Made by a program: the position numbers and the translations under genes. Below the pieces are notes generated by a model. That model did not search any database. It saw nothing but the letters and a program-made list of their open reading frames with translations, and had not been told where the DNA came from. A stretch of DNA of 43,269 nt, from NCBI GenBank assembly GCA_045586995.1, contig JAZNBI010000017.1:1-43269 (forward strand), given 5' to 3'. This document shows positions 6,732-13,777 of this stretch, in pieces. This DNA comes from JAZNBI01 sp045586995 (GTDB lineage: Bacteria; Bacillota; Clostridia; Oscillospirales; CAG-272). Numbering within the stretch: position 1 is the stretch's first letter; each line of letters begins with the position of its first letter.

Positions 6732-7826
6732 ATGAAAGAAAACATTTGCGCCATCTGCAACAGGCCGTTTGCAGAACACGAACTGACCGAATTTGACGAC
6801 CATTTGTTTTGTAAGAGTTGTCTCGCAGAACAGACCGTCCTTTGTCACGAATGCGGTGATCGAATCTACCGTAGTCAGAATGAAGGAACAAGCGATATCC
6901 CTCTCTGTCAAGATTGTTATGATGACCACTACACGCATTGCGAACGTTGCGGTAGGATGATTCATAACGATGCGGCTCACTACATCGACGATAGTGATTA
7001 TCCCTATTGCCGCTCCTGCTATGAGATTGAATGTGACCGCAGTATCAAGGAGTACAATTACAAACCCGATCCGATTTTCTATGGTGACGGTAACAGATTC
7101 TTCGGTGTGGAGCTTGAGATCGACGAGGGCGGTGAGGACGATTCCTCGGCAGAGGATGTGATGTACGCCGGCAACCGCTCAGACGAGCATATTTACTGTA
7201 AGCACGACGGTTCTTTGCAGGACGGATTTGAGATCGTCACACACCCTATGACGTTGGAATATCATATGGCAATTATGCCATGGAAGGACATTACCGACAA
7301 GGCGCGTAAGCTCGGCTATACTTCACATCAAGCTGAGACGTGCGGCTTACATATCCACGTCAACCGCACAAGCTTTGGCGAGAACGCAGAAGCACAGGAC
7401 GAGGCAATCGGGCGCATCTTGTATTTTGTAGAGCGTAATTGGAACGAGCTTTTGATCTTTTCACGCAGAACACAGGAGCAGCTTAACAGTTGGGCGCGCC
7501 GCTACGGATATAAGGATCAGCCGAAGGAAATGCTTGAACACGCCAAGAAAGGCTATGACGGCAGATATACCTGTGTCAACCTTACAAACTATTCTACAAT
7601 CGAATTTCGCATCTTCCGAGGCACTTTGAAATCAAATACCATTCTCGCCACCCTGCAGTTGGTCAACCACATCTGCGAGGTGGCTGTTTCTTTGTCAGAC
7701 GAGGAAGTACGCCACCTCTCTTGGAGTCGTTTCGTAGATCTGATTACCGAGCCGGAGCTGATTCAGTACCTCAAAGAACGCCGCATTTATATCAACGAAT
7801 CAATAGAAACGGAGGAAGAAATATAA
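6732..7826 (+). CDS. Amidoligase-family enzyme with N-terminal LIM-like zinc fingers
   Basis: The start at 6732 follows GGAGG by 6 nt; the longer frame upstream overlaps the XRE gene and is rejected. The first 95 residues hold six CxxC-type pairs (CAIC, CKSC, CHEC, CQDC, CERC, CRSC), a LIM-like array. From about residue 115 the protein matches the amidoligase (glutamine-synthetase/GCS-like COOH-NH2 ligase) family: FGVELEIDEGG, then HDGSL with FEIVTHPM, CGLHIHVNR and IEFRIFRGT, which carry the acidic, histidine and arginine residues of the active site. Such enzymes are thought to form amide bonds on peptides or small molecules. The stop overlaps the start of a class II amidotransferase by one base, so ammonia supply from glutamine is a likely partner reaction. 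The substrate is unknown. Confidence 0.85.
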   Translation: MKENICAICNRPFAEHELTEFDDHLFCKSCLAEQTVLCHECGDRIYRSQNEGTSDIPLCQDCYDDHYTHCERCGRMIHNDAAHYIDDSDYPYCRSCYEIECDRSIKEYNYKPDPIFYGDGNRFFGVELEIDEGGEDDSSAEDVMYAGNRSDEHIYCKHDGSLQDGFEIVTHPMTLEYHMAIMPWKDITDKARKLGYTSHQAETCGLHIHVNRTSFGENAEAQDEAIGRILYFVERNWNELLIFSRRTQEQLNSWARRYGYKDQPKEMLEHAKKGYDGRYTCVNLTNYSTIEFRIFRGTLKSNTILATLQLVNHICEVAVSLSDEEVRHLSWSRFVDLITEPELIQYLKERRIYINESIETEEEI

Positions 7827-8764
7827 TGTGCTGTCTGTTTGGAATCTTGGATTACGGAAACACTTTGACCGTCCGACAGCGGACAAAAATCTTGTCAATA
7901 CTTGCATCATCTTGCGAGGTCAGAGGCACGGATGCAACGGGAATCGCTTACAATACCGATTCGCATTTGACTATCTACAAACGCCCAAAAACCGCTCACA
8001 AAATGTGGTTTCGTCTACCTGTGGATGCCAACGTCATTATGGGACACACCCGCATGACAACACAGGGCAACGAAAAATTCAATCAGAACAACCATCCCTT
8101 TTATGGGAGGGTCGGAAATACGCCCTTTGCCCTTGCGCATAACGGAATGCTGATGAATGACGACGAGCTTCAAAAGAAATACCGTCTGCCCAAAACCAAC
8201 ATTGAAACCGATTCCTACGTGGCGGTTCAGCTATTGGAAAGGCAGACGGATCTGTCATTTGAAAGTATGGCAAAGGTCGCAGAGGAGTTGGAAGGCTCGT
8301 TCACGTTGTCGATGCTTGACAACACGAACAACGTCTATTTCGTCAAGGGCAACAATCCGCTCTGCCTTTATTATTGGCGTGAACGGAATTTGTATATCTA
8401 TGCCTCAACAGAAGAAATATTGAAGTCAGCACTCGCTCGTATCCCCTATAATTTCGGCATTGCGGAGAGCATTGAGATCAATGAGGGAGATATGATGAAG
8501 ATATCCCCAAGCGGTTCGCGTGAGACGTCGCAGTTCTCTTTGCAGAATCTTTACGCATACGGATATTATGGATATCCGTATAGATATTTTCTTGATGAAT
8601 GGGATGATGTTGAGCCAAAGGAAACAGGGCGGTCATACAAGGACATTCTAAAATCTATGGCACACACCTTCGGCTACACCGCCGAGGACGTGGACGCTTT
8701 GCTCGCGGAAGGATTCACCTTGCAGGACATTGAAGATTTCTTCTATGAAGGAGTGTACTGTTAG
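7826..8764 (+). CDS. Class II (Ntn-type) glutamine amidotransferase
   Basis: The start ATG at 7826 gives MCCLFGILDYG, placing the conserved nucleophile Cys at position 2, as class II glutamine amidotransferases require after Met removal. Further family motifs are RGTDATGIAY, MGHTRMTTQG and LAHNGML, and a later TDSYVAVQLL block. The 312-aa protein has no synthase or SIS domain, so it needs a separate acceptor enzyme. The TAATG overlap with the amidoligase gene, with GGAGG inside its 3' end, suggests equal expression and a complex in which ammonia released here is used by the ligase. Earlier in-frame starts would bury the cysteine and are rejected. Confidence 0.88.
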   Translation: MCCLFGILDYGNTLTVRQRTKILSILASSCEVRGTDATGIAYNTDSHLTIYKRPKTAHKMWFRLPVDANVIMGHTRMTTQGNEKFNQNNHPFYGRVGNTPFALAHNGMLMNDDELQKKYRLPKTNIETDSYVAVQLLERQTDLSFESMAKVAEELEGSFTLSMLDNTNNVYFVKGNNPLCLYYWRERNLYIYASTEEILKSALARIPYNFGIAESIEINEGDMMKISPSGSRETSQFSLQNLYAYGYYGYPYRYFLDEWDDVEPKETGRSYKDILKSMAHTFGYTAEDVDALLAEGFTLQDIEDFFYEGVYC

Positions 8765-8874
8765 GGTACACCCTATTGAGAGAATCACAAAGTATGCTAA
8801 TAGAGTCGGTTTCGGCATTTTGGAATATGCCATTTGTAAGACCAACCCTATTGAGAATTTGGATTTTTGAGCGT

Positions 8875-8977
8875 TGCAGTCGTTGGATGATTTCGATTTC
8901 CGCCAAGGCGTAATATTACTGTTCACGCATCGTGTGAACAGTAATTGCGGAAAGCGAAATCAGACGACGATCTGCAG
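8875..8977. repeat. Large nested palindrome upstream of the resolvase gene (candidate res site or operator)
   Basis: The centre is a perfect 12-bp stem (ATTACTGTTCAC 8915-8926 with GTGAACAGTAAT 8934-8945, 7-nt loop). Outer arms at 8891-8903 and 8948-8960 match with one mismatch, and weaker symmetry continues to GCAG/CTGC at the ends. It lies 33 bp before the serine recombinase start. A direct repeat CCCTATTGAGA occurs at about 8769 and 8845. Recombination or regulatory role is inference. Confidence 0.5.
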
Positions 8978-9009
8978 GAGCGAAAAAATCATTATGAAAG
9001 GAAAGAATT

Positions 9010-9558
9010 ATGAAAATCGGATATATACGAATCAGCACCACGGATCAGAATACCTCTCGACAGGAGGTGTTGATGAAAGAACTTGGTGTAGAACAGGTCT
9101 ATATTGACCGTATGAGCGGCAAGAACACCGACCGCCCGGAGTTAAAGCGGATGATGAATTTTGTGCGCGAGGGTGACGAGGTAATTGTGGAATCCATAAG
9201 CCGCTTTGCAAGGAACACCCGTGACCTTTTGGATCTCGTTGAGCAGCTTACGGCAAAAGGCGTTGAGTTCATATCTAAAAAGGAAGCTATTGACACGACA
9301 ACGCCCACTGGCAAATTTATGCTTACCGTCTTTGGCGCGGTTGCCGAACTTGAACGTGAATACACGTTGCAGAGGCAAAAGGAAGGTATTGCGATCGCAA
9401 AGGAAAACGGCATTTACAAGGGACGAAAGCCAATTGAGCGTGATAACTTCGCTTCAGTCGTTTCTCTTTGGAAACAAGAAAAAATCACGGCTGTGGAGGC
9501 AATGAAGCGGCTGAATATGAAACCGAGTACATTTTACAGAAAGGTAAAATCATTATGA
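9010..9558 (+). CDS. Serine resolvase/invertase, small (182 aa)
   Basis: The N-terminal catalytic domain shows MKIGYIRISTTDQNTSRQE with the nucleophile Ser9, then the region DRMSGKNTDRPELKRM, the arginine block ESISRFARNTRDLLDL and the dimer helix GKFMLTVFGAVAELEREYTL. The C-terminal 45 residues (KGRKPIERDN..., AVEAMKRLNMKPSTFYRKV) are a helix-turn-helix DNA-binding domain. Length fits Tn3-type resolvases and Hin/Gin-type invertases. The start has GAAAGGA 6-8 nt upstream. A large palindrome lies just before it. It could resolve element multimers or invert a segment; no inverted target pair around a promoter was identified apart from the 10.25-10.36 kb repeat, which is not like a res site. It shares ATGA overlap with the next gene. 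Confidence 0.92.
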   Translation: MKIGYIRISTTDQNTSRQEVLMKELGVEQVYIDRMSGKNTDRPELKRMMNFVREGDEVIVESISRFARNTRDLLDLVEQLTAKGVEFISKKEAIDTTTPTGKFMLTVFGAVAELEREYTLQRQKEGIAIAKENGIYKGRKPIERDNFASVVSLWKQEKITAVEAMKRLNMKPSTFYRKVKSL

Positions 9559-9899
9559 GAGTAATTATTGTTGAACCATACAAAGAGCCATACGAAAAAG
9601 AAATCAACGGAAAGCTGAAAACCTTGCAAGGCTTCGTGGGCGGCTTGATACAAGTGCTATATCCATTTGAGGACGAGCATATTGCCCTCATTTGCAACGA
9701 CGAAGGAAAGCTGCTCGGATTACCGCTTAACCGCGCTCTACGCAATAAGCGCGGCGAGATATATGACATTGTGAGCGGCACGTTCCTGCTTTGCTCTGCA
9801 CCGCCTACAAGTCCACACTTTGAAAGTCTGTCGGACGAGCAGATACAGAAATACATTCAGAAATTCAAAAATATAGAAATTTATATTCGGAGGAAATAA
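9555..9899 (+). CDS. DUF3846 family protein
   Basis: This 114-aa protein matches the DUF3846 pattern: MRVIIVEPYKEPYEKEING at the start, LKTLQGFVGGLIQVLYPFED, then IALICNDEGKLLGLPLNRAL and GEIYDIVSGTFLL. The family is common in conjugative and integrative elements and phages of Clostridia and has no assigned biochemical function. Its start overlaps the resolvase stop (ATGA at 9555-9558), so translation is coupled. The end carries GGAGG that serves the next small ORF. Confidence 0.85.
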   Translation: MRVIIVEPYKEPYEKEINGKLKTLQGFVGGLIQVLYPFEDEHIALICNDEGKLLGLPLNRALRNKRGEIYDIVSGTFLLCSAPPTSPHFESLSDEQIQKYIQKFKNIEIYIRRK

Positions 9900-9901
9900 T
9901 T

Positions 9902-10000
9902 ATGCATTGGACATTACTTGGATTTGTAGTCACCTTGGCGGTACTCTGTGTAATGGAGTTCTGCGGCTCACGCCGCAGAAAGAAAGGGTGCTGCTGTTGA
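9902..10000 (+). CDS. Tiny membrane peptide, 32 aa, Cys-rich end
   Basis: ATG 9902 has GGAGGAAATAATT directly upstream. The product has one hydrophobic span (HWTLLGFVVTLAVLCVME), then CGSRRRKKGCCC. The positively charged tail followed by three cysteines predicts a single-span peptide with its C terminus inside. It sits two bases after DUF3846 and is likely cotranscribed. No family is recognised; the strong RBS and clean frame are the support. Confidence 0.6.
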   Translation: MHWTLLGFVVTLAVLCVMEFCGSRRRKKGCCC

Positions 10001-10044
10001 GAGACTGCCGCACCAATACCGCCTCGTGCTTTGGCGACCACAAA

Positions 10045-10072
10045 TAACGGGAAAGCGTGACCGCTTTCCCGT
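10045..10072 (+). terminator. Strong hairpin after the resolvase operon
   Basis: AACGGGAAAGCG (10045-10056) pairs perfectly with CGCTTTCCCGTT (10061-10072). There is no T-run, so it may be an mRNA-stabilising hairpin or a weak terminator. Confidence 0.5.
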
Positions 10073-10118
10073 TAGATAAACAAAAAATAAAATTTAATTT
10101 TTGAAAGGAGACAAAACT

Positions 10119-10244
10119 ATGCCTATTATTTTCGCAGTTGTCGGAACACCGCTCGCATCCTTTGCTGAGGGCGCGATCCTCGCCGCATCCGTGTACCTTG
10201 TAAGCAGAGGCGCAAAGAATCCGTTGAAGAACAAGAAGAAGTAA
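10119..10244 (+). CDS. Small hydrophobic protein, 41 aa
   Basis: The start at 10119 has a good site (GAAAGGAG, 8 nt upstream). The sequence is MPIIFAVVGTPLASFAEGAI, then LAASVYLVSRGAKNPLKNKKK: a weakly hydrophobic first 27 residues and a basic tail. It may be a membrane peptide. No family is recognised. It is flanked by hairpin 10045-10072 and by the left arm of the 22-bp inverted repeat, so it appears to be its own small unit. Confidence 0.55.
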   Translation: MPIIFAVVGTPLASFAEGAILAASVYLVSRGAKNPLKNKKK

Positions 10245-10250
10245 TATTCT

Positions 10251-10364
10251 GTGTCAATGTGTCAGTGTCACAGGATATTTTCTTTTTATCCTTATATATT
10301 TCTCGTCAAAAATATGCTATAATAGAGGAAAATAAAAGTATGTGTGACACTGACACATTGACAC
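10251..10364. repeat. 22-bp perfect inverted repeat framing a promoter region
   Basis: Bases 10251-10272 and 10343-10364 are exact reverse complements (GTGTCAATGTGTCAGTGTCA arm). The right arm ends 3 nt before the AAGGAG ribosome-binding site of the 490-aa gene. A -10-like TATAAT is at 10318-10323 between the arms. Each arm also has internal GTGTCA direct repeats, as in multi-site operators. Confidence 0.7.
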
Positions 10365-10377
10365 AAGGAGAAAAGCA

Positions 10378-11850
10378 ATGGATAAACGGATGAAATATTA
10401 TGATATGGATTGTCAATATCCATCTAATGATGCTAATTTCAAATTAACGCTATCAAGCTTGTGCGAAGAGATAATTAAAGATTGTTATACTGATGAAAAA
10501 ATAATAATTGAGTCCTCGGTTAGAGATAAAATCAAAAATTCTAAAAAATCTGGTTTGATTGATAGGTTAAAAAAACAACTTAACTTTGATGTTGAGGCAA
10601 TATCTAAAGGAAACAAGAATGAGATCTTTGACGAATATAAGCTCTTGAAGTTATTGTACTTAATAGAACATAAAGGCTTTTCATATAATGAAAAAGAATA
10701 TGGTAAATTTCCAGTTATAGATTTGCTTTCTAATCCTCGACTTGAAAATGTTCATACTGTTTTTTCTGTCAATGACCATTATGGGGACACATATGAGTAT
10801 TTGTGCAATTCTATTGCGCCATTCGTAAAAGATATTGAAAAACGATGTAAGTTAATACAGCAAGTATCTTCCGACTGGGAGAAAACAGTACTCAATTTTT
10901 TGTATTTCTTTGTTTCTGATATAGCGATAGATTCTTTATGGAGTAATATTTTTTTACTTGACCGTGTTTACTACTATTTGAAAGAAATAATTGAACCTCT
11001 ATTGAAAACAAATATAGAAGAAAATCATAATTGTTATAAAGAAGGGGTATTAAACACTTTTTATAATATTTTGATTTGCTATTATTTCAAGTGCAATGAA
11101 AACGATCGGATTATTAATGCGAGTAACGTTCAATATGTTCTTATGGACTTAAATTACATTGAAAAATATAAAATGTATGATAATATATTTATCCCAATGG
11201 AATTTATTGAAGATGTAAAAAAGTTCTTGTTAGGAAAACACATAAACAACTCCAATGTTAATAAATTTATGGAATTAATTTTCTATAAGAAGGAATTTAC
11301 CGATGATTATGTAAAAAACGTTCTATATGCATTGGATCATGTTGAATCTTATTGGGAAATAGTAAAAAAAGCCAAAAATGCAAGTGATACTGAAATGTGC
11401 TTGGGTATACTTGTTTCTATTGTTCAAGAAATAATATATATGAAAGAAACTAAACCCCAAATAATCAATACTTTTTTAGGACATGAGAACGCACAAAAAT
11501 CGTTATTGAGAATCATATCCTCTCCGAATAAAGAAAATGGGATTGGCTTTCAAATATTGAGAGATCGATTGGAAAACAGGGTAAGCATCAATACGGGCGG
11601 ACGAGAATTGATTGTTCGTGCGAGGATAATACAGAAAGAAATATATAGAATCAAGAAACTCATATTCAGCTATCAAAATATCGAAGATATTATCGAAATT
11701 CACAATATTATACACACCACTGTTGTTAATTTATTTAAAATGGGACGAATAGATACAAATATATTAAAAATGGATTTAGAAAATCAACTTAGTGCTTTTT
11801 TCGAAAAAACAAAAAACTACCATTCAAAACCCAAAGAAAAAACAGAATAG
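10378..11850 (+). CDS. Unknown 490-aa AT-rich protein
   Basis: Start ATG 10378 follows AAGGAG by 8 nt. The protein is rich in Lys, Asn, Ile and Tyr, looks mostly helical, and has no transmembrane helix, P-loop, metal-binding cysteine pattern or nuclease motif that I can identify. Base composition is far more AT-rich than the amidoligase-resolvase block, which suggests separate acquisition. It is monocistronic: a hairpin terminator follows at 11860. Position next to the replication module could mean a replication or partition accessory, but cargo such as a defence protein is equally possible. A framing inverted repeat at its promoter indicates specific regulation. No function is claimed. Confidence 0.75.
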   Translation: MDKRMKYYDMDCQYPSNDANFKLTLSSLCEEIIKDCYTDEKIIIESSVRDKIKNSKKSGLIDRLKKQLNFDVEAISKGNKNEIFDEYKLLKLLYLIEHKGFSYNEKEYGKFPVIDLLSNPRLENVHTVFSVNDHYGDTYEYLCNSIAPFVKDIEKRCKLIQQVSSDWEKTVLNFLYFFVSDIAIDSLWSNIFLLDRVYYYLKEIIEPLLKTNIEENHNCYKEGVLNTFYNILICYYFKCNENDRIINASNVQYVLMDLNYIEKYKMYDNIFIPMEFIEDVKKFLLGKHINNSNVNKFMELIFYKKEFTDDYVKNVLYALDHVESYWEIVKKAKNASDTEMCLGILVSIVQEIIYMKETKPQIINTFLGHENAQKSLLRIISSPNKENGIGFQILRDRLENRVSINTGGRELIVRARIIQKEIYRIKKLIFSYQNIEDIIEIHNIIHTTVVNLFKMGRIDTNILKMDLENQLSAFFEKTKNYHSKPKEKTE

Positions 11851-11859
11851 AAGTGGTAG

Positions 11860-11898
11860 AATAATACCGTAAGGAGCCGGCGACCTTGCGGTATTATT
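11860..11898 (+). terminator. Terminator or attenuator between the 490-aa gene and the helicase gene
   Basis: AATAATACCGTAAGG (11860-11874) pairs with CCTTGCGGTATTATT (11884-11898) with one G.T pair, followed by TTATTTTT and the GGAGG of the helicase gene. The layout is the same as at 6688-6732. Confidence 0.65.
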
Positions 11899-11916
11899 TT
11901 ATTTTTGGAGGAAAAT

Positions 11917-13533
11917 ATGAAAAACAAAGAAACTCATAATCCTAATATGGATTTAAAAGTTATGGAAGAACCAATGATCTTTTATGATGACTATGGCACA
12001 CCTTTAAAATCACCAATGATTTTCTATAATGGTCCTTTAAATCCAGATTATCCCTTACCACCCATACCCACATTGGGTAAAGAGTACTATAAAAATCTCT
12101 TTTCATATGATAAAGCAGAGCAAAAGAGCAAACCACCGCTGATTGTAAAAGCTCAAATAGTGACAGGAACAGAATCAACCTCAAATATTCAAACGACCGA
12201 TGCGAAGAAGAATTCAAAAAAAGGAAAAGAGGGTGACAACTCTGAAACTGTAACTATTTCAGCACAGTATGCATTGGTGCAAGAGTTTCTGCAAAAGAAA
12301 AGCGTTCGTATTGTAAACGAAGTAATATTTATGTACTTTGATAATTCTTATTATGAAATATCTTTTATTAATCTTAAGCGTGAGCTTTTTGATTGTTTAC
12401 GCAACAAATTAAAATACTATCCCAGTAGCTATGTAGATTCAGTTGCAAATTTTATGCTAAAAGAAAAAAGAATATGCTTTAAACAAAAAGATATTTCAAA
12501 AGAGTATATTGCCTTTAACAATTGTCTCTTAAATATTGCAACTGGACAATGCTTACCACATACACCTAATATTTTTACAACATATAAAATCGAAGCGGAT
12601 TATTATAAGTACGAATCACCCACCCCTCTTTTTGATAATTTTCTATGGAAATCAACTGGTGGGGATCGTGTTTTAATTGAAAGAATTTGGCAAGTGATCG
12701 GATATATTTTAACACCAGATGTTTCTGCCAAAAAATATTTTCTCTTGCAAGGAGTTAGAGACTCAGGAAAAAGTGTTTTGGTTCGTGTCCTGGAAGGATT
12801 ATTTAATGATGATGCAGTAACAGGATTAGACATATCTGAATACGGTCAAAGATTTTCTATGGCAAGTATTATTGGAAAAGCCTTGTGCACAAGCGCAGAT
12901 ATGGAAGGCAAAATAATTGATCTAACATCTGCAAGCAAAATAAAACAACTTACTGGAAACGATACCACAACAACCGATGTTAAATATGGCAAACGAGAAA
13001 AATTTGTTTGTTCAGCTAAACTAATTTTTGCCACAAATCATCCATTTAGAGTTTCCGTTCCAGATCCCGCATTCTTTTCACGGTGCGTAGCAATCCCATT
13101 TTACTATTCTATTCCAAACGAAAAGAAAGATGTTCATCTGGATATAAAGTTATTACAAGAACGTAACGGCATTGTTTTTAAGGCAATTGCAGCTTATAGG
13201 AGATTGGTGGCAAGGAATTATGTTTTTGAAGGTCACTATAGTAAGGATGAAATATTTGCTATGGATGCGGATGACAAAGAAACATATCAAATGTCAATTT
13301 CAAAATTTGCTAAATATTATTTTACAAATGACGAAAACGGTATTGTTTTTATTGAAGATGCCCATCAATTATTTCTGCAAAAATATGGATATGCACCACT
13401 CAACGACTTTTCATATCTGTTTCAAGAATTTGTTAGAGAAAATTATAACGCGCAAAAGGCGAGGAAACGAAAAGCTGGTAATCCTAATGCTCAGAGTTGC
13501 ATTTTGGGGATTTCACTAAAAGAGAGGTGCTAA
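11917..13533 (+). CDS. P4-type SF3 helicase/primase-like replication protein
   Basis: ATG 11917 is chosen because TTGGAGG lies 6 nt upstream; an in-frame TTG at 11905 is part of that site. Of 538 residues, the first 110 are low-complexity (Pro/Asn-rich). From about 230 the sequence follows the D5/P4 family: FLWKSTGGDRVLIERIWQVI, then the Walker A loop GVRDSGKSV (about residue 283), ADMEGKIIDL as the Walker B area, KFVCSAKLIFATNHP (motif C with sensor Asn) and FFSRCVAIPF with an arginine finger. These SF3 ATPases unwind DNA at element origins. The N-terminal part lacks an obvious primase Cys cluster. It precedes xis and int and is probably the element's replication protein. Confidence 0.85.
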   Translation: MKNKETHNPNMDLKVMEEPMIFYDDYGTPLKSPMIFYNGPLNPDYPLPPIPTLGKEYYKNLFSYDKAEQKSKPPLIVKAQIVTGTESTSNIQTTDAKKNSKKGKEGDNSETVTISAQYALVQEFLQKKSVRIVNEVIFMYFDNSYYEISFINLKRELFDCLRNKLKYYPSSYVDSVANFMLKEKRICFKQKDISKEYIAFNNCLLNIATGQCLPHTPNIFTTYKIEADYYKYESPTPLFDNFLWKSTGGDRVLIERIWQVIGYILTPDVSAKKYFLLQGVRDSGKSVLVRVLEGLFNDDAVTGLDISEYGQRFSMASIIGKALCTSADMEGKIIDLTSASKIKQLTGNDTTTTDVKYGKREKFVCSAKLIFATNHPFRVSVPDPAFFSRCVAIPFYYSIPNEKKDVHLDIKLLQERNGIVFKAIAAYRRLVARNYVFEGHYSKDEIFAMDADDKETYQMSISKFAKYYFTNDENGIVFIEDAHQLFLQKYGYAPLNDFSYLFQEFVRENYNAQKARKRKAGNPNAQSCILGISLKERC

Positions 13534-13535
13534 AA

Positions 13536-13745
13536 ATGACATACATGAATTTTGAATCAATGCCTCTTGTAATTGATGTTGTAGATGTGGCAGATACACT
13601 CAAAATTGGTCGCAACAAAGCATATGAGCTTATACAAGAAGGCAAATTGAGAAGTGTAAAGATCGGCAATCAATATCGTATCCCGAGAGAGTCATTTATA
13701 GACTTTTTGATGGGTGAAGTAAGAACAGAAGCCGCTCGTCCTTAA
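13536..13745 (+). CDS. xis: Excisionase-like helix-turn-helix protein
   Basis: The 69-aa protein starts at ATG 13536, 2 nt after the helicase stop, with AGAGGTG 8 nt upstream; an earlier TTG in frame overlaps the helicase gene and is rejected. VIDVVDVADTLKIGRNKAYE, then LIQEGKLRSVKIGNQYRIPRES is the winged MerR/excisionase-type domain (HTH_17). Such proteins bend att DNA and steer integrases toward excision. The position immediately before the integrase supports this. Confidence 0.85.
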   Translation: MTYMNFESMPLVIDVVDVADTLKIGRNKAYELIQEGKLRSVKIGNQYRIPRESFIDFLMGEVRTEAARP

Positions 13746-13777
13746 AGGGTGAGCGGAAGTAAAAAGGAGGAAATATT

